Part shown: piece after piece, positions 45,697 to 55,386 of the stretch
Position numbering within the stretch: position 1 is the first letter of the stretch
Layout: every line of letters begins with the position of its first letter
Source: Candidatus Pollutiaquabacter sp.
Lineage (GTDB): Bacteria; Bacteroidota; Bacteroidia; AKYH767-A; 2013-40CM-41-45
DNA: 59,296 nt
NCBI GenBank assembly: GCA_947465495.1
Contig: CANIAS010000010.1
Location: forward strand, 1-59,296
Direction: 5' to 3'
The notes under the pieces: model-generated
Databases searched by the model: none
What the model saw: the letters and a program-made list of their open reading frames with translations, nothing else
What the model was told of the DNA's origin: nothing
Position numbers and translations under genes: made by a program

Positions 45697-46428
45697 TCAA
45701 TCTTTGACACAACGAACACTCATTCCATATCCGGCAGAAACGTGCGAACGGAAAACAGCTGAGGCCTTATAGTCCAAATACCGATACCAACTTTCTACTC
45801 CTTGTTGTGGTGTGGATGTCCACCAAAAACCAGCATACGTCAAACCGCCTGGTGTACTATAGCGAGCATCAAACAAACGGCAACCACCAGCCAAGGCTGA
45901 AAATGAATACGCATCAGTGGCCCACACCTGTTGGTAACGTGCCCAATAGTCAAGTCCGGTTTTTTTTAATTGATCGCCCTGATTACTACCCCGCCAACCT
46001 GTCTTTGAGGCATCAGTACCACTCATGCCCACAAATTGCTCCAGCGTTTTCCAATCTTCGTCCGATGCCACATGCCATCCAGCAGGTGCTAATTGACGTG
46101 AATCGCTGACTGCTTTAAAATTATACAACATGCCGGGCGCATTCGAATTCCCTTCATAATAGCAGCAAAGCGGCACCGAATTAGTGGATCCAGCCCAACC
46201 GATTGAATCGGTTGAATTCACATACAAAATCGCATCGCCATTGTTGAAGGTACTCACTGCCAAATTCTCGGCCATCCACCATTGATCACCAATCTTGACT
46301 GTACGATAGACGTTTCCTTCAACATCTGTCAAGGTGCCGAACTCAGGAGTAACAACACTTGGTTCGTCCTCACAAGAGTTCAGGAATAGAATGAAACTTA
46401 CAAGAAATAGGCGGAAGCAAGTTTTCAT
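45697..46428 (-). CDS. Lipoprotein with FISUMP domain
   Basis: The 243-residue protein has a lipoprotein signal (LFLVSFILFLNSC) and then the Fibrobacter succinogenes major paralogous (FISUMP) domain: LTDVEGNVYRTVKIGDQWWMAENLAVS, GMLYNFKAV, APAGWHVASDEDWKTLEQFVG, ALAGGCRLFDARY and FWWTSTP, MSVRCVKD. The domain is found in many Bacteroidota and Fibrobacteres surface proteins; its function is not known. After the cysteine come the acidic residues EDE, which resembles surface lipoprotein export signals in this phylum. It lies 4 bases after the stop of the 445-residue gene, so it is the last gene of that operon. Confidence 0.85.
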   Translation of the reverse strand: MKTCFRLFLVSFILFLNSCEDEPSVVTPEFGTLTDVEGNVYRTVKIGDQWWMAENLAVSTFNNGDAILYVNSTDSIGWAGSTNSVPLCCYYEGNSNAPGMLYNFKAVSDSRQLAPAGWHVASDEDWKTLEQFVGMSGTDASKTGWRGSNQGDQLKKTGLDYWARYQQVWATDAYSFSALAGGCRLFDARYSTPGGLTYAGFWWTSTPQQGVESWYRYLDYKASAVFRSHVSAGYGMSVRCVKD

Positions 46429-46432
46429 GTTT

Positions 46433-47770
46433 TTACTCTTTCACAAATAATTTTTTAACGCTTTGAGTCGCACTATAGATGCGCACCACATAAATCCCTG
46501 CAGCTAATTCACCTACCGGGAGCAAAACTCTTCCTGCGCCCTGCGAAGCAGCAAATGCAGCTTGCTTACATAGCATTCCTGACATTGAAACCAATTCAAC
46601 ATGATAGGTATCATCAGTGTCCGAAATCCACTGTAATAGTAATTCCGATTGCACCGGATTGGGCAATACCATCAACTCCTGCATTCCAGTTCGTCCGAGA
46701 TTTAATTGTGGACAAACCACTGCCAAATCCCGATCGTTACAATACCCGGGGTAACAGCAAAGTGACGGTATGTTAAAGTTGGCTGTTGGATCATAATTAC
46801 AAGCCATCGTATCGGTACAACCCAATACCACCAATGTGCGACATGAGTCAGAATTGCCGCAAGCAAAGGAAGAGGAATACTCCAGGTAATTGGGATCTAT
46901 ACAACCGCAAGACTGCGGATAACGTAGCGTTGGGGCAACCTTTAAGGTGTCAGAATTTGTTTCACCGGCAGCCAATTCAGAAACGTACTTTACTTGCTTG
47001 GGAATAGGAACTCCTGGCTCTTCGACAAGTACATTTAAACGAAAACGAAGGTCCCCTGTAGTCGTCAACTGCGCCACTAATACCTGATTTTTCACGGGGT
47101 CTTTTCCAGCTACCCCTGAGTTTGCCAATACGGCTCCTGTACTATAAAAAGTATTCCTTGCTACCAATGAGCCAAAAATAGTCGAGTCATCGCCAGTAAT
47201 CGGATCCAGGAAACCAGCATCCAACCAGTTCGTTGGAATAACTGAAAGTGTATCATTCCCATCAGCAGTAGTGAGTGGAATTCCAGCAGATGGATCGGTG
47301 TTGGCTAATAAACCTGAAGAAATCATCGCACTTCCACCGTCGTTGTTACTTCCACCAATAAATGAACCATCCGTATCATCCGCCTTCAATACCCCGAAGT
47401 AGGTCTTTGTCGACGATCGAGTCAACTGTCCGATGGTAATCCAAGAATCTAGGGCTACTGTATTTTCACCCAGACGTGTTTTGCTAAAATCTTTCCCAAA
47501 TGATTGTCCGTCAGCCAAATTGTTAAAGAAATTTTCGGTAGAAGCAAATTCGAGTGGATGCGCATAATCTCCATACACTGCTAACAATTTTGAACCAGGC
47601 AATAAGTCAACGTATATACGATAGGTCACAGATCCAATTGGCAATACTCCTCCGGTAATATCGGTCGCATCGTTTCCATCGGAAACATAATAACGCTCAA
47701 CGATTACGTTCTCCACCTGCGCGGCGGCAGTAAAGCCTACAACTAAAAATAAGATAACCAGGAAACGCAT
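46433..47770 (-). CDS. Secreted EKYYVS-module protein with Cys-rich insertion and T9SS domain
   Basis: From ATG at 47770 the protein has 445 residues, with signal peptide MRFLVILFLVVGFTAAAQ. An upstream start at 47896 would overlap the TonB receptor gene by more than 100 bases and give no signal, so it is rejected. The EKYYVS module follows (VENVIVERYYVSDGND, GSVTYRIYVDLLPG, VALDSWITIGQ, FGVLKADDTDGSF). After it comes a cysteine-rich part with the pattern GCTDTMACNYDPTANF and then a T9SS type A end (VLPNPVQSELLLQWIS to VKKLFVKE). It begins 19 bases after the receptor stop. Confidence 0.85.
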   Translation of the reverse strand: MRFLVILFLVVGFTAAAQVENVIVERYYVSDGNDATDITGGVLPIGSVTYRIYVDLLPGSKLLAVYGDYAHPLEFASTENFFNNLADGQSFGKDFSKTRLGENTVALDSWITIGQLTRSSTKTYFGVLKADDTDGSFIGGSNNDGGSAMISSGLLANTDPSAGIPLTTADGNDTLSVIPTNWLDAGFLDPITGDDSTIFGSLVARNTFYSTGAVLANSGVAGKDPVKNQVLVAQLTTTGDLRFRLNVLVEEPGVPIPKQVKYVSELAAGETNSDTLKVAPTLRYPQSCGCIDPNYLEYSSSFACGNSDSCRTLVVLGCTDTMACNYDPTANFNIPSLCCYPGYCNDRDLAVVCPQLNLGRTGMQELMVLPNPVQSELLLQWISDTDDTYHVELVSMSGMLCKQAAFAASQGAGRVLLPVGELAAGIYVVRIYSATQSVKKLFVKE

Positions 47771-47789
47771 CCTTGACTGTATGTGATTG

Positions 47790-50700
47790 TTAGAGTTTAT
47801 AGGCAACGCCAAACTGGAAAATAGTTCCATACTGGAAGTTATCGTAATCCAGATTATATCCATCTTCGTATTTATAAGAACGACGGATTGGCGCATTCAG
47901 CAAATCTTTGATTGTCAAACTCAGCGTAAAATGATCGCCGAGCGACTTGGTACCTTTAAGGTCCACTTGATTTCTAGGGAGCTCATAGATATCCGGTATC
48001 TCTGCAACATCAGCTGCAATCACGAGACGAGGACCTTGTATGTTGTAACTCAACGTGAATGACAAGCCGTATTTCTCAGGTGTATACGTGAAAATGGCGT
48101 TAAATACATACGGTGCTTGTCCGAACATCGGACGACGCAACGTATCCAATGGATAATACGTCTTAACACCTTCACTCAAATCCAGTCGTTTGCGAACAAA
48201 TTCAGTCTCACTATGAATCAATGATAAATTAGCTCGAACTTCCAAGCGTTTGCCCAACTTCTTGCGACCTTCCAATTCAATACCTGCCACATACGAATGA
48301 TCAACGTTCTGCCATGTCAATCCAACGGATTTAACAATTTCGATGTGGTCTTTGAACGCCTTGTAAAATAGACTGGCAGATATGTTGTCTGAATTTTTAT
48401 TGTACAATTCATAGCGCACATCAAAATTGCTGATATGCACTGTCTTCAAATCAGAATTTCCAAATACAAACAAGCGGTATTCGTAGTCAAGTTGTGCAAT
48501 GTCCGACAATTCACGGATGCTTGGACGGGCAATGGTTCTGCTAAAATTGAAACGAAGGTTGGATGGCGCTTCATCAGAGTCCTTTAAACGATAGATAACA
48601 TTGACACTTGGCAGGAAATTAGTTTCATTCAATTCGCCGGGATTAGCCAACGGATAACTTGAACTATAAGCACGTCGTGGATCGTTAACTGCATAGCCCA
48701 AGGAGTCAAACAACACAACATCTGTGTAAACGGCAGCGCGCTCAATGCGCAAACCACCGGCAATCCTCCAGCGCTCATCAACTTGGAAATCAGTCATAAC
48801 GAAACCGGAAGCAATTGAACTCCTACCGAAGGTGTGATTGGCAGGATTGTCAAATACGCCGTAGTAGCAATCCAATGTACTATGTTCTACCCCATACATG
48901 TCAGTGTAGGTACTCAATCCAAAGTTGGCCGGTGCGAACAACGCATTCAGGTCATTGTCTTTCAAATCCAGCACAGAATAAGGACCCAGGTTGACAAAGT
49001 AATCATACTGGTCACTTAACTTATGATTCCATTCATACGAACCGCCTGCCAACAACTTTCGGCTCATTCCTTCCTTGGTAAAGAATGGCATCTCGGCTTT
49101 CAACCGATTGTCCCACAAATTATCAGTCAAGTAGCGGTAGTAGCGGTGAATACCATCTCCGATTGCGCCGCCAATCTGATAGGCATCAGAGTTGGGATCG
49201 TAGTAGTACTGCACATTCTTAAAATCCGGAGCTACACTTTTACCTGCAGTATACGAGGTGTTGAAATCAATCTTGATTTTCTTAGACGGAATATAATGTT
49301 CCGATTTAGCTTGATAGACTAGCTGACGGCGTTGCTCGTAGAACTGACTATTGGTAATGACGTAATTCGTAGGGTCCTGGGTGTCTTTGCTATAACGTAC
49401 ATTATTGACACCATTCAAATTTGGCATCGCCAACACCGAAATCGAATTGTTGGGATTCAATTTCATAGACAAGTTCAACAACGCACTCCAACCATTGCTC
49501 TGACGACTAATTTGCTGCTCCGTGCGTGAGGCAACTGCAGGTATGAATTCTCCATTGGAGTCCTGGGCTACCGTAGCACGAGCTGTTGTTGAGGTAGGAT
49601 CATACACCATGGAGCTAGCATACCGGAAACCGAAAAGATACCCTACCGTCTTTCCAAACAAGGTTGTCTGATTTCCAATATTGAAACTTTGGCTAAAATT
49701 GAGTGGTGCTTTTTTATAAAATGTATTCCAATTATCCGAAAATGATTGCCCGGTCGATACCGCTCCGGCGTTCAACGTATTGAATGCTCGATTCTCATAG
49801 GAGCCGTTGCTATAGGCAGTTGTTGCAGCACTAACAGCCGATGGGTCGTTAATCAGCGCCGGAGCAAGCAAGCCCAATTGTACCAATCCAAGTCGGTAAT
49901 AATAATCGCCCACCGGCGTTCCTTCTCCCCAATTTGACTGATTGACACCTAATGAATTATAGTAGGCGCCAAGACCCAGAGCCGTGAGCTCCTGATACTT
50001 CATTGGAGTAATGTATGCGACTTGAAAACTGGAGTGATCACGGTCGCGCAACGAATTATCATATCCCAACCAATCGGTACTACTACGTTCAGAGGTAATC
50101 ACATCTTGAAATGTACTCTGTGTATTGTATCCAAATGTTGTTTCAAATCCTACCGTAAATTTTTCAGGATAGTCTTTGGTCTCCACCGAAATGTAAGCAC
50201 CTGCCCAGTCTCCCGGAAGGTCAGGCGATTCGGTCTTAGTGATCACGATATTATCGACGAGTCCAGCCGGAAAGAGGTCAAGTCGAATGTTGTTGGTAAA
50301 TGGATCTAACGTAGGAATGCGCAATCCGTTGAGTGTCGTTTTTACATACCGATCACCAATACCGCGTACCGTAATTAAACCACCGGTAGTAGAAACACCA
50401 GAAACACGGGAGATAGCGGCTGTCACCGTATTGTCGCCAGTTTTCTTCATTACATCGGCGGAAATATAATCGATGGATGTAGCCGATTTCTTTTTAATCG
50501 TTTCGAAATAGTAATCATTGGAACGTACAGCTTTAGCAGAAATCTCCACTTCTTTCATCTGTTGAGCTGAAGAAAGCAACGTTACATTTTTGATGACAAC
50601 GCCATTTTTAATTGGCGTGATGGTCTCTTCCAACGGCTGCAGACCAACCATGGTGAAAATCACAACCGGTTGTGGCAGTTCCGGTAATTTCAACGAGTAA

Positions 50701-50888
50701 TTACCATCGAGATCCGTGACCGTGCCAATCGATTTGTTGGATTTCAACACGACTACAGCGCCAGGCAAGGTCTCTCCATTAACGTCTACTACTTTACCAC
50801 GCAACGTGCATTGCGCTTTAGACACGCCAGCCGCTAGGTAGATAAAAAGGGCGGTGACCAGCAGCGTCCACCGTGTCATTGAATTCAT
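47790..50888 (-). CDS. TonB-dependent receptor of the EKYYVS locus
   Basis: The 1032-residue outer-membrane protein has a signal peptide ending at GVSKAQ, a carboxypeptidase-regulatory-like domain (LRGKVVDVNGETLPGAVVVL, TDLDGNYSLKLPEL), a plug (RVSGVSTTGGLITVRGIGD, TLNGLRIPTLDPFTNN, PAGLVDNIVITKTESPDLPGDWAG) and a barrel ending in FQFGVAYKL. No SusD-like partner is adjacent. It sits between two secreted EKYYVS proteins (39 and 19 bases away), so all are likely co-expressed. The transported ligand is unknown. Confidence 0.9.
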   Translation of the reverse strand: MNSMTRWTLLVTALFIYLAAGVSKAQCTLRGKVVDVNGETLPGAVVVLKSNKSIGTVTDLDGNYSLKLPELPQPVVIFTMVGLQPLEETITPIKNGVVIKNVTLLSSAQQMKEVEISAKAVRSNDYYFETIKKKSATSIDYISADVMKKTGDNTVTAAISRVSGVSTTGGLITVRGIGDRYVKTTLNGLRIPTLDPFTNNIRLDLFPAGLVDNIVITKTESPDLPGDWAGAYISVETKDYPEKFTVGFETTFGYNTQSTFQDVITSERSSTDWLGYDNSLRDRDHSSFQVAYITPMKYQELTALGLGAYYNSLGVNQSNWGEGTPVGDYYYRLGLVQLGLLAPALINDPSAVSAATTAYSNGSYENRAFNTLNAGAVSTGQSFSDNWNTFYKKAPLNFSQSFNIGNQTTLFGKTVGYLFGFRYASSMVYDPTSTTARATVAQDSNGEFIPAVASRTEQQISRQSNGWSALLNLSMKLNPNNSISVLAMPNLNGVNNVRYSKDTQDPTNYVITNSQFYEQRRQLVYQAKSEHYIPSKKIKIDFNTSYTAGKSVAPDFKNVQYYYDPNSDAYQIGGAIGDGIHRYYRYLTDNLWDNRLKAEMPFFTKEGMSRKLLAGGSYEWNHKLSDQYDYFVNLGPYSVLDLKDNDLNALFAPANFGLSTYTDMYGVEHSTLDCYYGVFDNPANHTFGRSSIASGFVMTDFQVDERWRIAGGLRIERAAVYTDVVLFDSLGYAVNDPRRAYSSSYPLANPGELNETNFLPSVNVIYRLKDSDEAPSNLRFNFSRTIARPSIRELSDIAQLDYEYRLFVFGNSDLKTVHISNFDVRYELYNKNSDNISASLFYKAFKDHIEIVKSVGLTWQNVDHSYVAGIELEGRKKLGKRLEVRANLSLIHSETEFVRKRLDLSEGVKTYYPLDTLRRPMFGQAPYVFNAIFTYTPEKYGLSFTLSYNIQGPRLVIAADVAEIPDIYELPRNQVDLKGTKSLGDHFTLSLTIKDLLNAPIRRSYKYEDGYNLDYDNFQYGTIFQFGVAYKL

Positions 50889-50927
50889 AACGTGGCAATA
50901 GAGAATTTGGATCTAATCAAATGTTGC

Positions 50928-52016
50928 TTAGTACTTGATGAGTTTGCTAACCGAAACTGCTTCGGCTTCTTTCCATACTAAGAAATAAACTCCTGAAGGC
51001 AACGAAGAAATATCTACGATTTCCTCGCCGGCAACAGCTGAAACAGTGTTATTGAGCAACGTTTCTCCGCTAACATTTTTTACTTCGTACGTGAGCGCTT
51101 GATCATTTGATGCCTCGTGATGAAGCACACGATATTTCCCATTGGAAGGATTCGGATAAACGCTGATACGCAACGCTTCTGCTTGAACTTCGCTCATTCC
51201 CGTAGAGGAAGAGTTGTAAATTAGTCCAGGAAATTGAATTTCACTTCCAATCGGATTCATAGCAACATAATTCTCTGTGCCGCCAGAAGGTGTTCCAATT
51301 TGAATGTTCAGTTCGAAAGAAAACGTACCGTCGGTAGTGATTTGAGCGATGAGAACTTTGTTATCTGCTGTTGGACCTTCGGATCCGTTCAACGAAGCCC
51401 ATGAGCCATTGTCAGTATAAAAGATAGGACCATTGGTTCCATCGTTCTGGTCCGCAAACACCAGGATTTCATTCGTGATACCTACTGCAGTAACCGCTTC
51501 GGGAGTTACTCCTGCTACTGCAAGGAATCCATCCTGCTGATTCAAAGGAATACCAGCTTGTGGATCGTTATTCTGTAGTACTTGTGGCGTGTAGCTATTG
51601 ATAGCGGTATTGACACCATTATCTTCTGATTTCAATACGCCGAAATTTCCGTTGCAGGCAGCACCCACCGACAACCATGAATCAAGCATCACCGTGTTGT
51701 TGGCGGCCTGCGTCTTGGTGAACGTAGGAGAAGTGTTACCACGATCTTGGTTGTTGAAGAAAAGTGTGGATGTCTGAATAGTCATTCCATGTCCTGGAAC
51801 TCCATACGCTGCCTGGAACTTATAGCCCGGAATCATGTCCACATAAATTCGATAGGTAACTGAGCCTACTGGAAGTACGCCACCGTCAACGTCTGCCGCT
51901 TGATCGTTCACATCTGAAACGTAGTATTTTTCGACAATAATATTTTCAAGTCCTTGGGCGCTGACAAGTAGGCCACTGACGAGGCAAACCAAAAGGGATA
52001 CAAGTTGTTTTTTCAT
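50928..52016 (-). CDS. Secreted EKYYVS-module protein with T9SS domain (minimal form)
   Basis: The 362-residue protein is the simplest of the three: signal peptide (MKKQLVSLLVCLVSGLLVSAQ), the EKYYVS module (LENIIVEKYYVSDVND, GSVTYRIYVDMIPGYKFQ, FFNNQDRGN, VMLDSWLSVGAACN, FGVLKSEDNG, FELNIQIGTPSGGTENYVAMN) and a T9SS type A end (VYPNPSNGKYRVLHHE to VSVSKLIKY). It is the first gene of the receptor operon. A 13-base-pair hairpin lies 4 bases before its ATG. Confidence 0.85.
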   Translation of the reverse strand: MKKQLVSLLVCLVSGLLVSAQGLENIIVEKYYVSDVNDQAADVDGGVLPVGSVTYRIYVDMIPGYKFQAAYGVPGHGMTIQTSTLFFNNQDRGNTSPTFTKTQAANNTVMLDSWLSVGAACNGNFGVLKSEDNGVNTAINSYTPQVLQNNDPQAGIPLNQQDGFLAVAGVTPEAVTAVGITNEILVFADQNDGTNGPIFYTDNGSWASLNGSEGPTADNKVLIAQITTDGTFSFELNIQIGTPSGGTENYVAMNPIGSEIQFPGLIYNSSSTGMSEVQAEALRISVYPNPSNGKYRVLHHEASNDQALTYEVKNVSGETLLNNTVSAVAGEEIVDISSLPSGVYFLVWKEAEAVSVSKLIKY

Positions 52017-52020
52017 GGCT

Positions 52021-52063
52021 GGGTGGTGTAGTTAGTTGACTGCAAAATTGAACCATACCACCC
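52021..52063 (-). promoter_or_regulatory. Hairpin in the leader of the first EKYYVS gene
   Basis: On the message the arms GGGUGGUAUGGUU and AACUACACCACCC pair, with 12 of 13 pairs allowing one G-U and one A-C mismatch, around a loop of about 17 bases. The lower seven pairs are perfect (ACCACCC with GGGTGGT on the plus strand, 52021-52027 and 52057-52063). The stem ends 4 bases before the ATG at 52016, in the ribosome-binding area. Confidence 0.5.
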
Positions 52064-52254
52064 ACTCTTCACGAAACGATTTGTTATTTTAAATTTAAGT
52101 CTATATTAAGCAGTTCATATTGTGTTTTCTTTAAATACACATATGATTTACATGACTAAAAAAGGCGAAAACTTACTGGTAGATCAGGCGATAACTGCGA
52201 TGGTAGTACCAAACAATTTGCTATACTTGTTGACGATTCGTTAACAATAGCATT

Positions 52255-54570
52255 ATGTCCATTTTCCTACGGCACACTTTGATCCTGTCATTGGCTCTTC
52301 TGTCTTGCACGAACATCGTTGGACAGATAGCGGTAATTTCAGGGACTGTCACATCGAATAGCACCAAAGAATCTTTAGCCGGAGTCACCGTCAGTTGCGG
52401 AACTACAAATGGCACCAATACCGATAGTAAAGGGAATTACCGGCTAGAGGTACCCGTCGGTGAGCAAGCCATTCAGTTCAGGCTAATCTCCTATAAGACT
52501 ATCACCAAGAATATATCGGTTGTAGCAGGACAAAAGCTACAAGTAGATATTGCCTTGGAGGATGAATACCAGGATTTAGGTACGGTGGTCATTAGCGCAT
52601 CGAAATTCGAACAGCGCATTGAAGAGGTCACGGTATCCATGGAGGTACTGAAGCCGTACCTGATTGAAAATACCAATGCCACATCGGCGGACCAGGCACT
52701 TGATCAATTGCCCGGTGTGAACGTAGTGGACGGACAAGCAAATATCCGAGGCGGTAGCGGCTGGAGCTATGGCGCCGGCAGTCGCGTGCAGGTGATGGTG
52801 GATGATTTGCCGCTTCTGGCTGCCGATGCCGGTGATGCAAAATGGAGCTTTATTCCCCTCGAAAATGTAGCGCAGGCTGAAGTCGTTAAAGGAGCATCAT
52901 CGGTACTTTACGGCTCCTCCGCACTCAATGGAATTATTAATTTCCGCACGGGATATCCAACAGACTCACCGGAAACCAAGATTGAATTGTTTCGCGGTGT
53001 TTACGATCACGCCACCCAGACGTTGAATGACACTTTGTATGAGTTAAACGACTGGATGAAGCCGTGGCAAGGATATACCGGCCTGAGCGTTTTGCACAAA
53101 GAAAAATTCGGGAACCTAGATGCGGTAGTTGGCGGAAATTATTTTTCAGACCAAGGTTATCGCAGAGAAGAATGGGAAAAACGCCTTCGGGTTAATGCGA
53201 ACTTACGCTATCGCTTCCCATCCATACAAGGCCTTTCTGCTGGCGTGAATACGAACATCATGCGTAGTGAAGGGAGCAACTATTTTCTATGGGCTGACTG
53301 CAAGACTGGTGCTTTACTTCCTGCTCCTGGAACCACTACCGAATACACCACCTGGCGCGCTACCATCGATCCCTTTGTTACTTACGTAACTTCGAATGGC
53401 GGATCGCACAAACTTCGGACTCGGTACTTTCTGACTGATAATAAGAATAACACCAATCAAAGTTCAAAAGCAATTGTCTACTACGGAGAATACCAATATC
53501 AACATCGATTCAACGATTACTTCACCGCTACAGGAGGTCTTTTATATTCAGTCAATACCGTCGCAAGCGAACTGTATGGCGATCACGTAGGCAAACAACA
53601 AGCCGTCTATGCACAAGGTGATTTCAAAATGAATCGCTGGAATATTTCCGGCGGCGCACGCGCAGAAAAATACAACGTCGATGAACGCAACGAATCGTGG
53701 GCACCGGTGTTCAGAACCGGTGTAAACTTTCGCGTCACCGACGGCACTTTCCTGCGCGGATCGTTTGGACAAGGCTACCGCTTCCCAACTGTCGCGGAGC
53801 TTTTCGTCAAAACAAACGTTGGTAACCTGAGTATTTATCCCGACAGCCTGCTGGAATCCGAAACAGGTTGGAGCGCAGAGATTGGTATTAAGCAAGGATT
53901 CCGTTACAAAGGCTGGCAAGGATTTGTGGACGTTGCTGTTTTCCAAAACGAATACAAGAACATGATGGAGTTTACATTCGCTCAGTGGGGTAATCCACTC
54001 ACCGACCCGCTGTTCGGATTCGGATTCTCCTCGATGAATGTCGGTGACACTCGCATCAAAGGCATCGAACTAACACTTGCCGGTGAAGGACAACTAAGTT
54101 CAAAATCCAGCTTACGGTTTATCGGCGGATATACCTACCTAGACCCGCGTCTCATTGCGTACGATTCATCGCTGACTAGCAAAGTTTCCATTGAAAACAT
54201 TCTTGGTAGTGACAGCAGCGACTTCCTGAAATACCGCTTCCAACATTCATTGAAAATGGATGTGGAATTCAATCGTCCAAAATGGATGATTGGCGCAAGT
54301 GTCCGATACAATAGCTACATGGTTAACGTCGACAATATATTCGTCAGCCCTCTCTTCGAATTTGCATTTCCTGGATTTGGAGTTGGCTACTACCGCGACC
54401 ACCATCAACACGGAGACGCAGTGCTGGATACACGTGCTGCCTGGAAATTCAACGAACACATCCGCTTATCGTTCATCGTCAAGAACCTGCTGAACAATGT
54501 GTACATGCAACGTCCTGCTGACATGCAGCCGCCACGTACCTTTGCCTTACAGGCTAACGTTGACTTCTAA
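52255..54570 (+). CDS. TonB-dependent receptor (plus strand)
   Basis: The 771-residue protein has a signal peptide (MSIFLRHTLILSLALLSCTNIVGQ), a carboxypeptidase-regulatory-like domain (ISGTVTSNSTKESLAGVTV, TDSKGNYRLEVPVGE) and a plug with VVISASKFEQRIEEV, ALDQLPGVNVVDGQANIRGG and QVMVDDLPLLAADAG, followed by ASSVLYGSSALNGIINFRTGYP and a barrel ending in TFALQANVDF. The plug order resembles receptors for small organic or metal-chelate ligands, but the ligand is unknown. It is divergent from the EKYYVS operon across 238 bases; a box TATACTTG (52222-52229, one mismatch to TAnnTTTG) lies 25 bases before the ATG. Confidence 0.9.
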   Translation: MSIFLRHTLILSLALLSCTNIVGQIAVISGTVTSNSTKESLAGVTVSCGTTNGTNTDSKGNYRLEVPVGEQAIQFRLISYKTITKNISVVAGQKLQVDIALEDEYQDLGTVVISASKFEQRIEEVTVSMEVLKPYLIENTNATSADQALDQLPGVNVVDGQANIRGGSGWSYGAGSRVQVMVDDLPLLAADAGDAKWSFIPLENVAQAEVVKGASSVLYGSSALNGIINFRTGYPTDSPETKIELFRGVYDHATQTLNDTLYELNDWMKPWQGYTGLSVLHKEKFGNLDAVVGGNYFSDQGYRREEWEKRLRVNANLRYRFPSIQGLSAGVNTNIMRSEGSNYFLWADCKTGALLPAPGTTTEYTTWRATIDPFVTYVTSNGGSHKLRTRYFLTDNKNNTNQSSKAIVYYGEYQYQHRFNDYFTATGGLLYSVNTVASELYGDHVGKQQAVYAQGDFKMNRWNISGGARAEKYNVDERNESWAPVFRTGVNFRVTDGTFLRGSFGQGYRFPTVAELFVKTNVGNLSIYPDSLLESETGWSAEIGIKQGFRYKGWQGFVDVAVFQNEYKNMMEFTFAQWGNPLTDPLFGFGFSSMNVGDTRIKGIELTLAGEGQLSSKSSLRFIGGYTYLDPRLIAYDSSLTSKVSIENILGSDSSDFLKYRFQHSLKMDVEFNRPKWMIGASVRYNSYMVNVDNIFVSPLFEFAFPGFGVGYYRDHHQHGDAVLDTRAAWKFNEHIRLSFIVKNLLNNVYMQRPADMQPPRTFALQANVDF

Positions 54571-54611
54571 TTGAACAAAGCAATACTGAGTTCAATACCC
54601 TTATTTCTTAG

Positions 54612-54619
54612 TATTTTTG
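54612..54619 (+). promoter_or_regulatory. kdsB: Predicted -7 promoter box of kdsB
   Basis: TATTTTTG matches TAnnTTTG exactly, 19 bases before the kdsB ATG. No good -33 element is seen at the expected distance, so the promoter call is tentative. Confidence 0.4.
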
Positions 54620-54638
54620 TCATACACACGATTCGATC

Positions 54639-55370
54639 ATGAATATATTAGGCATCATACCTGCTCGTTTCGGCTCTACCCGCTTTCCAGGAAAACCACT
54701 CGTCAACATCAATGGCATTTCGATGATCCAGCGGGTCTACGAACAATGTACAAAAAGCTCGCGCCTGAGCAGAGTCATAATTGCCACCGATGATGAACGT
54801 ATTGCACAGCATGTCAAATCATTCAACGGGGAAGTGATGATGACCTCTCCGTATCACCTTAGCGGAACCGACCGCTGTGCGGAAATTGTACGAAAGGAAT
54901 CCGGCAAGTGGGACGCTGTCATTAATATTCAAGGGGACGAGCCCTACATTCATCCCGAACAGATCGACCTGTTGTGCAGTTGCTTTGAAATAGCAGATGT
55001 GAAAATCGCTACGCTGGTTAAGAAAATCCTTTCGCCCGATGAATTGTTCAACCACAACAATGTAAAAGTGGTTCTCAACAATCGTAAAGAGGCGATCTAT
55101 TTCAGTCGTTTACCAATTCCCTACAACCGAAATTTTCCCGAGCAGGATTGGCTGAAACAATCCACCTACTACAAACACATCGGAATTTATGGATACCGAT
55201 CGAAGATGCTCACCGAATTGGCTTCCTTAGAAAAGACCAACCTGGAGATCACCGAGTCACTGGAGCAACTCCGATGGATTGAAAACGGCTATACCATCCA
55301 TGCCGCTGTCACCAGCCACGAGAGTGTCGCCATAGACACCCCTGAAGATTTAGAGAAACTGAAAGCATAA
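54639..55370 (+). CDS. kdsB: 3-deoxy-manno-octulosonate cytidylyltransferase
   Basis: KdsB activates KDO to CMP-KDO for lipopolysaccharide. The 243-residue protein starts with ILGIIPARFGSTRFPGKPL, has SGTDRCAEIVRK, NIQGDEPYIHPEQIDLL, YFSRLPIPYNR and HIGIYGYR, with VAIDTPEDLEKLK at the end. Length and order are normal. It stands alone on the plus strand and is followed by a bidirectional-looking terminator hairpin. Confidence 0.96.
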   Translation: MNILGIIPARFGSTRFPGKPLVNINGISMIQRVYEQCTKSSRLSRVIIATDDERIAQHVKSFNGEVMMTSPYHLSGTDRCAEIVRKESGKWDAVINIQGDEPYIHPEQIDLLCSCFEIADVKIATLVKKILSPDELFNHNNVKVVLNNRKEAIYFSRLPIPYNRNFPEQDWLKQSTYYKHIGIYGYRSKMLTELASLEKTNLEITESLEQLRWIENGYTIHAAVTSHESVAIDTPEDLEKLKA

Positions 55371-55386
55371 CCGCAGCCAATACCCG

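Noticed and set aside
47771-47896. Upstream extension of the EKYYVS gene by 42 residues
   Set aside because: It would overlap the receptor gene and has no signal peptide; the ATG at 47770 gives a clean signal.
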